From: Nocardioides sp.
Lineage (GTDB): Bacteria; Actinomycetota; Actinomycetes; Propionibacteriales; Nocardioidaceae
DNA length: 64,000 bases
Assembly: GCA_020636915.1 (NCBI GenBank)
Contig: JACJWV010000006.1
Coordinates: 124,001-188,000 of the forward strand
Direction: 5' to 3'
Shown: piece after piece, positions 25,254-34,477 of the stretch
Layout of the letters: each line of letters opens with the position of its first letter
Position numbering within the stretch: the first letter of the stretch is position 1
The notes under the pieces: generated by a model
Databases searched by the model: none
Told to the model about the DNA's origin: nothing
What the model saw: the letters and a program-made list of their open reading frames with translations, nothing else
Program-made: the position numbers and the translations under genes

Positions 25254-27481
25254 TCGGAGTCGTCCGCGCCCTTGTCCTCGGCGTCCGAGGCGGCCTCGGC
25301 CTCCTCGACGACCGGGACCAGCGACAGCTTGCCGCGGTCGTCGATCTCGGCGATCTGGACCTGGACCTTCTGACCCACCGACAGCACGTCCTCGACGGCC
25401 TCGACGCGCTTGCCGCCGGCCAGGGCACGCAGCTTGCTGATGTGCAGCAGGCCGTCCTTGCCCGGGAGCAGCGAGACGAACGCACCGAAGTTGGTCGTCT
25501 TCACGACCGTGCCCAGGTAGCGCTCGCCGACCTCCGGCATCGTCGGGTTGGCGATCGCGTTGACCGCGGCGCGCGCGGCGTCGGCGGCCTCGCCGTTGGT
25601 CGCACCGATGTAGATCGTGCCGTCGTCCTCGATCGAGATCGACGCCCCGGTGTCGTCCTGGATCTGGTTGATGACCTTGCCCTTGGGGCCGATGACCTCA
25701 CCGATCTTGTCGACCGGGATGTTGATCGTGATGATCCGCGGGGCGTGGACCGACATCTCCTCGGGCGCGTCGATGGCCTCGGCCATCACGTCGAGGATCG
25801 TCATCCGGGCGTCGCGCGCCTGCTGCAGCGCCTTCCCGAGCACCTCGGCGGGGATGCCGTCGAGCTTGGTGTCGAGCTGCAGCGCGGTCACGAACTGGCG
25901 CGTTCCCGCGACCTTGAAGTCCATGTCGCCGAAGGCGTCCTCGGCGCCGAGGATGTCGGTCAGCGCGACGTACTGCGTCTCGCCGTCGATCTCGCCGGAC
26001 ACCAGGCCCATCGCGATGCCGGCCACCGGCGCCTTCAGCGGGACGCCCGCCTGCAGCAGCGACAGCGTCGAGGCGCAGACCGAGCCCATCGACGTCGAGC
26101 CGTTGGAGCCCATCGCCTCGGACAGCTGCCGGATGGCGTAGGGGAACTCCTCGCGCGAGGGCAGCACCGGCAGCAGGGCACGGCGGGCCAGCGCACCGTG
26201 GCCGACCTCGCGGCGCTTCGGCGAGCCCACGCGGCCGGTCTCGCCGGTCGAGAACGGCGGGAAGACGTACTTGTGCATGTAGCGGCGGTGCGTCTCCGGG
26301 GAGAGCGTGTCGAGCTGCTGCTCCATCTTGAGCATGTCCAGCGTGGTGACACCCAGGATCTGGGTCTCGCCGCGCTCGAAGAGCGCCGAGCCGTGCACCC
26401 GCGGGAGCAGGCCGACCTCGGCGTGCAGCGGACGGATGTCGGCCAGGCCGCGACCGTCGATGCGGATCTTGTCGCGCAGGATGCTTTCGCGTACGACGGC
26501 CTTGTTGACCGAGCGGAACGCGGCGCCGATCTCCTTCTCGCGACCCTCGAACTGCGGGGCGAGGTTCTCGAGCAGCTGGGCCTTGAGCTCGTCGGTGCGG
26601 TCCTGGCGCTCCTGCTTGTCCGCGATCTTCATCGCGGCGGCGAGGTCGGACTTCACCGCGGCCTCGACCGCATCGAAGACGTCGTCCTCGTAGTCGAGGA
26701 AGACCGGGAAGTCCTGGACGGGCTTCGCGGCGACGTTCGCCAGCTCGGCCTGCGCGTCGCAGAGCTGCTTGATGAACGGCTTGGCGGCGTCGAGACCGCC
26801 GGCGACGACGTCCTCGGTCGGCGCCTGGACGCCGGACTGGACCTTGTGCCAGGTCTGCTCGGTGGCCTCGGCCTCGACCATCATGATCGCGACGTCGCCG
26901 GTCTCGGTGACGCGGCCCGCGACGACCATGTCGAAGACGGCGTCCTCGAGCTGGCTGTGCGTCGGGAACGCGACCCACTGGCCGTCGATCAGGGCCACCC
27001 GGGTGGCACCGACCGGGCCGGAGAACGGCAGGCCGGAGATCTGGGTCGAGATCGACGCGGCGTTGATCGCCAGGACGTCGTACGGCGCATCGGGGTTGAG
27101 CGCCAGCACGGTGATGACGACCTGGACCTCGTTGCGCAGACCCTTCTTGAAGGTCGGGCGCAGCGGGCGGTCGATGAGGCGGCAGGTGAGGATCGCGTCC
27201 TCGCCCGGGCGACCCTCGGAGCGGAAGAACGAGCCGGGAATCTTGCCCGCGGCGTACATCCGCTCCTCGACGTCGACCGTCAGCGGGAAGAAGTCGAAGT
27301 GGTCCTTGGGGGTCTTGCCTGCCGTCGTCGCCGACAACAGCATCGTGTCGTCGTCGAGGTAGGCGGTCACGGCACCGGCAGCCTGCCGGGCCAGCAGCCC
27401 GGTCTCGAACTTGACGGTGCGGGTGCCGAACTTGCCGTTGTCGAGAACGGTCTCGACAGCGTGGATGACGGGTTCAGTCAC
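25250..27481 (-). CDS. pnp: Polynucleotide phosphorylase
   Basis: A 743-residue 3'-5' phosphorolytic exoribonuclease and polymerase central to mRNA decay. It has two RNase PH domains (the second with the catalytic GERAQ-like region and SMGSVCASTLSLLQAGVP), a KH domain (ISIEDDGTIYIGATNGEAADAA) and a C-terminal S1 domain (GERYLGTVVKTTNFGAFVSLLPGKDGLLHISKL). An acidic tail rich in Asp and Glu ends the protein. The start is GTG at 27481, with AGGGAAG upstream. The gene is separated from rpsO by a terminator hairpin. Confidence 0.97.
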   Translation of the reverse strand: MTEPVIHAVETVLDNGKFGTRTVKFETGLLARQAAGAVTAYLDDDTMLLSATTAGKTPKDHFDFFPLTVDVEERMYAAGKIPGSFFRSEGRPGEDAILTCRLIDRPLRPTFKKGLRNEVQVVITVLALNPDAPYDVLAINAASISTQISGLPFSGPVGATRVALIDGQWVAFPTHSQLEDAVFDMVVAGRVTETGDVAIMMVEAEATEQTWHKVQSGVQAPTEDVVAGGLDAAKPFIKQLCDAQAELANVAAKPVQDFPVFLDYEDDVFDAVEAAVKSDLAAAMKIADKQERQDRTDELKAQLLENLAPQFEGREKEIGAAFRSVNKAVVRESILRDKIRIDGRGLADIRPLHAEVGLLPRVHGSALFERGETQILGVTTLDMLKMEQQLDTLSPETHRRYMHKYVFPPFSTGETGRVGSPKRREVGHGALARRALLPVLPSREEFPYAIRQLSEAMGSNGSTSMGSVCASTLSLLQAGVPLKAPVAGIAMGLVSGEIDGETQYVALTDILGAEDAFGDMDFKVAGTRQFVTALQLDTKLDGIPAEVLGKALQQARDARMTILDVMAEAIDAPEEMSVHAPRIITINIPVDKIGEVIGPKGKVINQIQDDTGASISIEDDGTIYIGATNGEAADAARAAVNAIANPTMPEVGERYLGTVVKTTNFGAFVSLLPGKDGLLHISKLRALAGGKRVEAVEDVLSVGQKVQVQIAEIDDRGKLSLVPVVEEAEAASDAEDKGADDSE

Positions 27482-27502
27482 GGGGTACTTCCCTGTTCTG
27501 CT

Positions 27503-27518
27503 CGCGGAGCGATCCGCG
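27503..27518 (-). promoter_or_regulatory. Hairpin in the pnp leader
   Basis: CGCGGA (27503-27508) and TCCGCG (27513-27518) form a 6-bp stem with a 4-base loop, 22 bp before the pnp start codon. In enterobacteria pnp is autoregulated through a leader hairpin cut by RNase III. Here the stem is much shorter, so a similar role is only a possibility. Confidence 0.3.
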
Positions 27519-27706
27519 GCGTCCCGCGTCTTGCGAAGAGCCTGGTCTTCGATCGAGGCCCGCAGGACTCCCCGTCGTACTGGTGGGGATCCTGAGAGCC
27601 ACTACCGAGGACCGAGCCCAGAACGTGCGGGTCGCTCCTGGTGTTCAGATGTGCTTCTCAGTGGATCTGGTGTGAATCTAGCGCCCTTTGGTGTGGGCGA
27701 GAAAGC

Positions 27707-27737
27707 GTGAAGGGCCCACCGGAGGCGGGCCCTTCAC
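27707..27737 (-). terminator. rpsO terminator
   Basis: Arms GTGAAGGGCCC (27707-27717) and GGGCCCTTCAC (27727-27737) are perfectly complementary over 11 bp with a 9-base loop. They lie 5 bp after the rpsO stop codon on the minus strand. GCTTTCTC follows the hairpin in the direction of transcription, giving a weak T-rich tail. It would limit readthrough from rpsO to pnp. Confidence 0.8.
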
Positions 27738-27742
27738 GAGGT

Positions 27743-28018
27743 TCAGCGGCGCAGACCGAGGCGCTCGACGATCGAGCGGTAGCGCTCGATCTCGGTCTTC
27801 TGCAGGTAGTTCAGCAGCCGACGGCGCTGGCCGACGAGCAGCAGCAGGCCGCGACGGCTGTGGTGGTCGTGCTTGTGCTGCTTGAGGTGCTCGGTCAGGT
27901 GGCTGATCCGGTGGCTCAGCAGCGCGACCTGCACCTCGGGCGAACCGGTGTCGCCCTCGCTGAGGCCGTACTCGGCGATGATCTTCTTCTTGGTCTCCGC
28001 GTCGGTTCCGACGGACAT
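27743..28018 (-). CDS. rpsO: 30S ribosomal protein S15
   Basis: A 91-residue primary 16S rRNA-binding protein. The S15 pattern is clear: IIAEYGLSEGDTGSPEVQVALLSHRISHLTEHLKQHKHDHHSRRGLLLLVGQRRRLLNYLQ. The GDTGSPEVQ turn and HDHHSRRGL loop contact the rRNA three-way junction. GGAAGGAA precedes the ATG. The usual rpsO-pnp order is kept, but ribF, normally just upstream, is displaced about 12 kb away by the MMPL and fructose PTS loci. Confidence 0.98.
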   Translation of the reverse strand: MSVGTDAETKKKIIAEYGLSEGDTGSPEVQVALLSHRISHLTEHLKQHKHDHHSRRGLLLLVGQRRRLLNYLQKTEIERYRSIVERLGLRR

Positions 28019-28284
28019 GCGGGCGTTTCCTTCCGGTTCGTTGCGCGGCGCGCCGGGGCCTGTCCACCCGGGCACTCTGGTTCCGCGGCCGTTCTGACGG
28101 CGTGTCGCCCTCCAGAGGTCTGGAGCAGGCAACCGGGGAACTCTACCGCGGGGGCGCTGCGGGAACCGAATCCGCAGGTCGACGCCAGGGCTCCCGGCCG
28201 CCTGGCCCGGCGCCCCGACACCGCAACGGCCGACGCCGAGCCGCCTGAGCGACCCGGTCAGTCGGCCGGCCGGTACGCCGGTGC

Positions 28285-28527
28285 TCAGACCGCCGGCGGG
28301 GCGTCGTTGCGCTCGCTGACCGTGCGCGTCCCGTCGGCGTGCGTGGTGACGGTCGTCGCGCGGCGGCGGCTGGCGGTGGTCGCGGCCACCAGGACGATGC
28401 ACAGCAGGCCCGCCGCGGCGAGGATCCAGCCGACCATCGTCAGGTCGACGCCGCTGATGCTGTCGGTCACGGCCAGCGCCAGGATCAGGCCGAGGGCCAG
28501 CAGGAAGACACCGAGTCCGTATCCCAT
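28285..28527 (-). CDS. Small two-helix membrane protein (DUF6458-like)
   Basis: An 80-residue protein with two membrane helices: GYGLGVFLLALGLILALAV and MVGWILAAAGLLCIVLVAAT. A basic cytoplasmic stretch and a short acidic, Pro-rich tail follow. This MGYGLGxFLLALGLIL start is typical of DUF6458 proteins found throughout actinobacteria, with no known function. GGGAGAGAG precedes the start. It lies between rpsO and the MMPL gene, both on the same strand, with 266 bp of apparently gene-free sequence before rpsO. Confidence 0.78.
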   Translation of the reverse strand: MGYGLGVFLLALGLILALAVTDSISGVDLTMVGWILAAAGLLCIVLVAATTASRRRATTVTTHADGTRTVSERNDAPPAV

Positions 28528-28641
28528 GTGAATCTCTCTCCCCTTCAGGTCGGCCCCCGACGGGGCCGCTCAGGAGAAGGGTCTCCAGGGCGCCGTCCGC
28601 CGAAACCCGCCCGAGTCCGCCGCCGTCGGGCGGCGCAGGGG

Positions 28642-30807
28642 TCAGCGGGTCGCGTACGCCGGTTCCGGCTCGGTCACCACGTGCCCGACCGGGACCGCCG
28701 GCCGGGCCGGCCACCAGACCCGGTCCCCGAGCAGGACCAGGATCGCCGGCAGCATCACGAGCCGGACGAGCGTGGCGTCGAGCAGGATCGCCGCGGAGAG
28801 GCCGACACCCATCATCTTCATCTCGATCATCGACAGGGTCGCGAAGATCGCGAAGACCGACACCATCACCGTGGCGGCGCTCGCGACCACGCCGGCGGTG
28901 TCGGAGATGCCCCGCTCGACGGCGACCCGGGTCGGCAGCCCGCGTCCGACGTGCTCGCGGACCCGGCTCAGGACGAAGACGTGGTAGTCCATCGAGAGTC
29001 CGACCAGCACCACCAGCACGAAGAGCGGCAGCCAGTTGATGACGAACCCCGGGCTGGTGAAGTCCAGCGGTCCACTGAACCAGCCGTGCTGGAAGACGAG
29101 CGTCAGCACGCCGAAGGCGGCACCGACCGAGGCGAGGTTCAGCGCCGAGGACGTGAGGGCGAGCGGGACCGACCGGAAGGTGAGGGCCATGATCAGCATC
29201 GTCAGCAGCAGGACGAAGCCGATCACCAGGGCGAGGCGACCCTGCTGCTGGTGGTCGAAGTCGACGTCCTCCGCGGCCCCGCCGCCGACCGCGTGCTCAC
29301 TGCCCTCCGGCAGGTCGCCGACGGCGGCGGGCACCAGCTGGTCCCGGAGCTGGTGGACGGCCGCCGGGACGCGGTCGTCGGTCTCGTCGTACGGCATCCC
29401 GAGCACCACCAGCGAGGTCGATCCGTCGGCCGACGTCTGCACGCCGTCCCCCGAGGCGACGAAGGCGCCGGTCGCGGCCGCCTGGCGGCCGAGCCGCTGC
29501 AGGGCCGACACGACCTCGCCGCGATGGGCCGGGGCGGCCTTCACCACCACGGTCGCACTGGCGCCCTCGTCGGCCGGGAAGCTCGCGCTGATCGCCTTGA
29601 CGGTCTGGACCTCGGGGATGGACGTGGGCAGCGTGTCCAAGGTGGCGGAGTGGGTCCGCATGCCGAGGGCGGGTACGGCCAGGCCGAGGACGACCAGGCC
29701 GGAGAGCAGCAGCGCGGCGAGCGGGTGCCGCACGACCGGGGACAGCAGGCGGCGGCTGATCCCACCGTGTCCCAGGCGCCGGTGCAGCCGCTGGTTGAGG
29801 CGCCACAAAAGCGGCACTCGCGGGCGGTCGGACCAGCGGCCGAGCTTGACCAGCAGGGCAGGCAGGACGGTGATCGAGCCGAGAACGGCCACCGCGACGA
29901 CGAGGATGGAGCCGACAGCCAGCGAGTTGAAGGTCGCGTCGCCCACGACGAAGAGGCCGGCCATCGAGGCGATGACCGCTCCGCCGGAGACCAGGATCGA
30001 GTGGCCGGAGGTCTGTGCGGCGACCTCGACCGCCTCCAGGGTCGTGCGTCCGTGGGCCCGCTCCTCCCGCTCGCGCTTGAGGTAGAACAGGGAGTAGTCG
30101 ACGCCGACCGCCATCCCGATCAGCACGATCATGCTGGACACCGTCGCGTCCGAGGGGACCAGGTGCGAGAGCGGCGCCATCAGCCCGATCGTCACCGCGA
30201 CGCTCGAGGCCGCGAGCAGCACCGGGATGCCGGCCGCGATCAGGGCACCGAAGGCGAGCAGCATCAGCAGCAGCGTCACCGGGAGGCTGATCGTCTCTGC
30301 GGAGCCGAGGTCCTCCGCGACCTGGTCGTTGATCGCTGCGTCGATGCTGAGGTCCCCGGCCTCGCGGATGTCGGTGCCCGGGTGCTCCCCCGCCACCTGG
30401 GCGGTCACGGCCTGGACGGCGTCGGCCTCCTCGACACCGTCCGCGAGCTGCACCGACACCAGCAGCGCCGTACCGTCCGCGGCCGCCTGCGGGTCGGACA
30501 CCGCGGCGACGCCGGGCACCCCGCCCATGCGGTCGACGATGTCGGCTGCCGCCGCCCGGCTGCCCGGCCCCCGCAGCAGGATGTTCTCGGTGTCGGGCGG
30601 CGTGAGGCCGGCGTCGGCGACGAGCGCGTCGGCGCGGCCCGACTCACCCTGGCGGTAGTCGGCGTCGGTGGTCTCGTGCGTGGACACGGCGACGGCAAGA
30701 CCGACGGCCACCGCCACGAGGGCGACCCAACCGAGGATCGCGCGCCAGGGGTGCTCGGCGCTCCAGCGCGCCGCGCGCATCGGTACTGCTGTCAGTGGGT
30801 TGCCCAT
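28642..30807 (-). CDS. MMPL/RND-family exporter
   Basis: A 721-residue inner-membrane transporter with the typical duplicated layout. Helix 1 (PWRAILGWVALVAVAVGLAVAV) precedes an extracytoplasmic domain and helices 2-6, which contain GMAVGVDYSLFYLKREREER. A second external domain follows, then helices 7-12 with LVGLSMDYHVFVLSRVREHV. The two DYS/DYH motifs mark the proton path. Family members export lipids or drugs. The ATG at 30807 has GAGGAGAG upstream. It diverges from a sensor kinase/response regulator pair, which may control it. Confidence 0.9.
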   Translation of the reverse strand: MGNPLTAVPMRAARWSAEHPWRAILGWVALVAVAVGLAVAVSTHETTDADYRQGESGRADALVADAGLTPPDTENILLRGPGSRAAAADIVDRMGGVPGVAAVSDPQAAADGTALLVSVQLADGVEEADAVQAVTAQVAGEHPGTDIREAGDLSIDAAINDQVAEDLGSAETISLPVTLLLMLLAFGALIAAGIPVLLAASSVAVTIGLMAPLSHLVPSDATVSSMIVLIGMAVGVDYSLFYLKREREERAHGRTTLEAVEVAAQTSGHSILVSGGAVIASMAGLFVVGDATFNSLAVGSILVVAVAVLGSITVLPALLVKLGRWSDRPRVPLLWRLNQRLHRRLGHGGISRRLLSPVVRHPLAALLLSGLVVLGLAVPALGMRTHSATLDTLPTSIPEVQTVKAISASFPADEGASATVVVKAAPAHRGEVVSALQRLGRQAAATGAFVASGDGVQTSADGSTSLVVLGMPYDETDDRVPAAVHQLRDQLVPAAVGDLPEGSEHAVGGGAAEDVDFDHQQQGRLALVIGFVLLLTMLIMALTFRSVPLALTSSALNLASVGAAFGVLTLVFQHGWFSGPLDFTSPGFVINWLPLFVLVVLVGLSMDYHVFVLSRVREHVGRGLPTRVAVERGISDTAGVVASAATVMVSVFAIFATLSMIEMKMMGVGLSAAILLDATLVRLVMLPAILVLLGDRVWWPARPAVPVGHVVTEPEPAYATR

Positions 30808-30905
30808 GGCCGTCTCTCCTCGGGGTGCGGACGCTCGTTTCACCGGATGTCTCCAGCCTCGGCGCCCACGGACCGGGCGGCAGGAGTGCCAGGACCCGAG
30901 GCCGG

Positions 30906-30921
30906 GTGGTGCCAGCACCAC
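30906..30921. promoter_or_regulatory. Palindrome between MMPL exporter and sensor kinase
   Basis: GTGGTGC-ca-GCACCAC is a perfect inverted repeat with 7-bp arms in the 148-bp gap between the divergent genes. The hexamer TGCCAG occurs in it and again about 22 bp to the left, near 30886-30892, as a direct repeat. It could be the binding site of the adjacent LuxR-type response regulator. Confidence 0.4.
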
Positions 30922-30955
30922 TGCGCGCGAGCCCGCCACCGGCGAGGATGGGGAC

Positions 30956-32125
30956 GTGGACCGACTGCGCCTGACCGGGTACGCCGTCGCCCAGCTGTTC
31001 CTCGCCGTCGTGCTGATCGCTCTCGCCGTGCTGTGGATCGTGGGTGGCGCGCTGGTGGTGGTCTGGGTCGGTCTGGGGATCCTGGCCGGCGTGGTGCCCG
31101 CGACCCGGTGGATCGCCAACCTGCACCGGTCGATGGCGGCCCGCACGCTGGGACAGCCCGTCCCGGTCCCCTACCGGCCGATCCCGCGAGGTCAGGGCTT
31201 CTTCGCCAAGGCGGGGGTCGTGGTGGCCGACCCGATGACCTGGCGCGACCTGGCCTGGGTGTTCCTCGCGCCGGCGGTGGGCCTGGTCGTGTCGATCCTC
31301 GTGCTCGTCCTGCTGCTCGGCGTCGTCACCGCCGTGATCTGGTGGTTCGTCACGCCCCCGCTGATGACCGCCCGGGCGCACTTCGACCGGTTCTTCCTCG
31401 CCTACAGCCGCACCGAGAAGCTCGAGCAGCGGGTCCAGGCGCTCACCGAGAGCCGGGCCGACCTCGTCGACACCTCCGCCGCGGAGCTGCGCCGGCTCGA
31501 GCGCGACCTGCACGACGGCGCCCAGGCGCGGCTGGTCGCGCTGTCGATGAGCCTGGGCATGGCCGACGCCGCGTTCGACGAGGACCCCGAGCGGGCCCGG
31601 CAGCTGGTGAACGACGCCCGCGCCACCACCGCCGCCGCCATCGGCGACCTCCGCTCGGTCGTGCGCGGCATCCACCCGCCCGTGCTCGCCGACCGCGGGC
31701 TGGCCGGCGCGGTGGAGGCGCTCGCCCTCGACATGGCGGTCCCCACGGCCGTCGACGTCCGGCTCGGCGGTCGTCCGCCGGCGCCCGTCGAGTCCGCGGT
31801 CTACTTCGCGGTCGCCGAGTGCCTGGCCAACGTCGGCAAGCACGCGCACGCCGAGCACGCCTGGGTCACGGTCATCGTTGAGCGCCCCGACAGCCCCGAC
31901 GGCGCCGCCGGCCCCGAGGTGCTGCGTGCGGTGGTCGGCGACGACGGGCGCGGCGGCGCCGACCCGGCCGCCGGCACCGGCATGCTGGGCGTGATGCGGC
32001 GGCTGGCCGCCTTCGACGGCACGATGTCGGTGTCGAGCCCGGCCGGCGGCCCGACCCTGATCACCCTGGAGGTCCCGTGCGACTCGTCCTCGCCGAGGAC
32101 CATGCCCTCCTCCGCGCCGGCCTGA
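30956..32125 (+). CDS. Sensor histidine kinase (HisKA_3 type)
   Basis: A 389-residue membrane kinase. Two hydrophobic pairs (residues about 10-48 and 100-132) form a sensor domain with almost no external loop, as in kinases that sense the membrane itself. The dimerisation box RRLERDLHDGAQARLVALSMSLG contains the phospho-acceptor His186, and the ATPase domain ends with DDGRGGADPAAGTGMLGVMRRLAAF. The GTG at 30956 is the only sensible start after the intergenic palindrome. The 3' end overlaps the response regulator gene by 49 bp in another frame, so the pair is co-translated. Confidence 0.88.
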   Translation: MDRLRLTGYAVAQLFLAVVLIALAVLWIVGGALVVVWVGLGILAGVVPATRWIANLHRSMAARTLGQPVPVPYRPIPRGQGFFAKAGVVVADPMTWRDLAWVFLAPAVGLVVSILVLVLLLGVVTAVIWWFVTPPLMTARAHFDRFFLAYSRTEKLEQRVQALTESRADLVDTSAAELRRLERDLHDGAQARLVALSMSLGMADAAFDEDPERARQLVNDARATTAAAIGDLRSVVRGIHPPVLADRGLAGAVEALALDMAVPTAVDVRLGGRPPAPVESAVYFAVAECLANVGKHAHAEHAWVTVIVERPDSPDGAAGPEVLRAVVGDDGRGGADPAAGTGMLGVMRRLAAFDGTMSVSSPAGGPTLITLEVPCDSSSPRTMPSSAPA

Positions 32126-32718
32126 TCCAGCTGCTGGAGGGCAACGGCTTCACGATCCGGCACGCGGTCGACAACGCCCCCGAGCTCGGTCAGGCACTGC
32201 TCGACCCGGAGGTGGACGCGGCGGTGCTCGACGTCCGCCTGCCGCCGACCCAGACCGACGAGGGGCTGCGCGCCGCGATCGCCGTCCGCGCGGCCCGGCC
32301 GGGGTTCCCGGTGATGGTGCTGTCGCAGTACGTCGAGCAGCTCTACGCCCGCGAGCTCCTCGCCAGCGGCGAGGGCGCGGTCGGCTACCTGCTCAAGGAC
32401 CGGGTCTCGGACGTGGCCGAGTTCGTCGACGGCGTACGACGGGTCGCCGCGGGCGGTACGGTCCTGGACCCGGAGGTCGTCGCGGCCGTGATGGCCCGGC
32501 ACCGCGACGAGCCCGTGGACCGGCTCTCCCCGCGCGAGCAAGAGGTGCTGGCCCTGATGGCGGAGGGCCGGTCGAACGCCGCGATCGCGCACCGGCTGTC
32601 GATCACCGAGAAGGCGGTCGCGAAGCACATCAACAGCATCTTCACCAAGCTCGACCTGCCCCTCGACGAGGACGACCACCGGCGGGTGCGTGCCGTGCTG
32701 GCCTGGCTGCGGCTGTAG
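32077..32718 (+). CDS. LuxR-family (NarL-type) response regulator
   Basis: A 213-residue regulator. The receiver domain has the acidic pair LAEDHALLRAGL, phospho-acceptor Asp52 in AVLDVRLPP and a Lys in GYLLKDRV. The C-terminal helix-turn-helix is LSPREQEVLALMAEGRSNAAIAHRLSITEKAVAKHINSIFTKLDL. The GTG start lies inside the kinase gene with GGAGG three bases upstream. It probably binds the shared promoter region with the MMPL exporter. Confidence 0.92.
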   Translation: MRLVLAEDHALLRAGLIQLLEGNGFTIRHAVDNAPELGQALLDPEVDAAVLDVRLPPTQTDEGLRAAIAVRAARPGFPVMVLSQYVEQLYARELLASGEGAVGYLLKDRVSDVAEFVDGVRRVAAGGTVLDPEVVAAVMARHRDEPVDRLSPREQEVLALMAEGRSNAAIAHRLSITEKAVAKHINSIFTKLDLPLDEDDHRRVRAVLAWLRL

Positions 32719-32739
32719 TGCCGCGGCGGGGGTGAGAGG

Positions 32740-34440
32740 TCAGCCCAGGAGGGCGCGGACCGCGTCGCGGCCGGCGACCGGGTCGGACGCGGAGAGGGCC
32801 GCCTCGGCGGCCTCCTCGCAGGCCTCGAAGGTGACCCGCGACAGCTGCGCACCGACCGGACGTACGGCGGCCGCCGCCATCGACAGCGACGTGATCCCCA
32901 TCCCCACCAGGACGCTCGCGAGCTGCGGGTCGGCGGCCGCCTCGCCGCAGACGCCGACCGGCTTGTGCGCCTGCCGGCCCGCCTCGGCGGTGATCGCGAT
33001 CAGCTGCAGCACCGCCGGCTGCCAGGGGTCGGTGAGGTGCGCCAGGTCGGTCGCCATCCGGTCGGCCGCCATCGTGTACTGGGTCAGGTCGTTGGTGCCG
33101 ATCGACATGAAGTCGACGACCTCGAGCATCCGGTGCGCGAGGAGCGCGGCGCTCGGGACCTCGACCATCACTCCCGCCTTGAGGCCCCGGTCGTGGACCC
33201 GGGTGGCGAACTCCTCGGCCTCGGCGACGGTCGCGACCATCGGCGCCATCACCCAGGTCTCGGTGCCGGTGTCGGCCGCCGCCTGGGCGATCGCGTCGAG
33301 CTGACGGTCGAGCAGGCCGGGGTTGCCGAAGGACAGGCGCAGGCCGCGGACGCCGAGGGCGGGGTTCTCCTCGCCCTCGAGCGTCGCGAACGCCACCGGC
33401 TTGTCCGAGCCGGCGTCCAGGGTCCGCACGACGACGTACCGGTCCTCACCGAAGGGCTCCAGGACCTGGCCGTAGATGCCGGCCTGCTCGGCCACCGAGG
33501 GCTCGTCCTTGCGGTTGAGGAAGGAGAGCTCGGTGCGGAAGAGGCCGACGCCCTGGACGGGGCCGCCTCCGGCCGTGCGCGCGGACTCGCCGTCGGCGAC
33601 GTTGGCGAGGATCTTGATCGGCACCCCGTCGCGGGTGCGGCCCGGCCCGGTCCAGGTGGCCAGGGCGGCGCGCTGCTCGGCGTCCGCGGCCACCCGCGCC
33701 TCGGCGTCGTCGGCTGCGGGGTCGGTCTCGATCGTCCCCGCGGCCCCGTCGACGAGCAGCGGGGTGCCCGCGGCGAGCGTCATCGCGCCCGGCGTGCCGA
33801 CCACGCAGGGGATCGAGAGCTGCCGGGCGATGATGGCGGTGTGGCTGGTCGGGCCGCCGCGCTCGGTGACCAGGGCACGCACGAGCTCGGGGTCCAGACC
33901 GGCGGTGTCGGAGGGTGCGAGATCCTCGGCGACGAGCACGCAGGGTTCCTCCGGGGTGCCGACGCCGGGCTCGGGAGCGCCGACCAGGCGGGCCACGATG
34001 CGTCGCTCGATGTCGAGCAGGTCGGTGACCCGCTCGGCCATCAGGCCGCCCATCCCGGTGAAGACCGTGACGAACTGGTCGACACCCGCGTGCACGGCCG
34101 CCAGCAGGTCCTCGCCCGACCGCAGCTGCTTGCGCACCGCTCCCCGCAGGCCCTTGTCGCGGGCGAGCCCGGCGCTGGCGGTCAGCACCTGCGCGGCGTC
34201 GCCGGAGACGCCCGCGGCCTTGCGGGCGAAGCCGTCGGCGACCCCCTCGACCGCGGCGTCGTACGCCTCGAGCGCCTCCTCGGCGTCGGCGTAACGGCTG
34301 GGGTCGAAGGCAGCGACCGCGTCCGGGGACACCTCGGTGTGGACGAGGAGCGCGGGCGCGTAGGCGACGCCGGGGACCACGGGAGTGCCGCGCAGCAGCG
34401 TGCGAGCAGTGTCGCCAGGAGGGGTGATCTCGGTGACCAT
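32740..34440 (-). CDS. ptsI: PTS enzyme I (phosphoenolpyruvate-protein phosphotransferase)
   Basis: A 566-residue soluble enzyme that moves phosphate from PEP to HPr. The phospho-His lies in ERGGPTSHTAIIARQ (His200). The PEP-binding barrel has GVGLFRTELSFL and the C-terminal DFMSIGTNDLTQYTMAADR, with the active-site Cys in VGVCGEAA. The ATG at 34440 is preferred; a GTG at 34446 is possible. No ribosome binding site precedes it and the predicted transcription start falls almost on the ATG, so the message may be leaderless. It diverges from the fructose operon and ends 21 bp from the convergent response regulator. Confidence 0.93.
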   Translation of the reverse strand: MVTEITPPGDTARTLLRGTPVVPGVAYAPALLVHTEVSPDAVAAFDPSRYADAEEALEAYDAAVEGVADGFARKAAGVSGDAAQVLTASAGLARDKGLRGAVRKQLRSGEDLLAAVHAGVDQFVTVFTGMGGLMAERVTDLLDIERRIVARLVGAPEPGVGTPEEPCVLVAEDLAPSDTAGLDPELVRALVTERGGPTSHTAIIARQLSIPCVVGTPGAMTLAAGTPLLVDGAAGTIETDPAADDAEARVAADAEQRAALATWTGPGRTRDGVPIKILANVADGESARTAGGGPVQGVGLFRTELSFLNRKDEPSVAEQAGIYGQVLEPFGEDRYVVVRTLDAGSDKPVAFATLEGEENPALGVRGLRLSFGNPGLLDRQLDAIAQAAADTGTETWVMAPMVATVAEAEEFATRVHDRGLKAGVMVEVPSAALLAHRMLEVVDFMSIGTNDLTQYTMAADRMATDLAHLTDPWQPAVLQLIAITAEAGRQAHKPVGVCGEAAADPQLASVLVGMGITSLSMAAAAVRPVGAQLSRVTFEACEEAAEAALSASDPVAGRDAVRALLG

Positions 34441-34447
34441 GCTCACA

Positions 34448-34477
34448 AGTAAACGCCGCAGACCCTTGACAGGTCAA
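34448..34477 (-). promoter_or_regulatory. Candidate ptsI promoter
   Basis: On the minus strand TTGACC (34477-34472) and TTTACT (34453-34448) are separated by 18 bp. Transcription would start about 7 bases further, at or beside the ATG at 34440, giving a leaderless or nearly leaderless ptsI message. Confidence 0.5.
34466..34477. promoter_or_regulatory. Shared operator palindrome TTGACAGGTCAA
   Basis: TTGAC-AG-GTCAA is a 12-bp inverted repeat that contains the -35 hexamers of both divergent promoters. A regulator bound here would control ptsI and the fructose operon together. The DeoR-type regulator encoded beside it is the obvious candidate. Confidence 0.55.
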
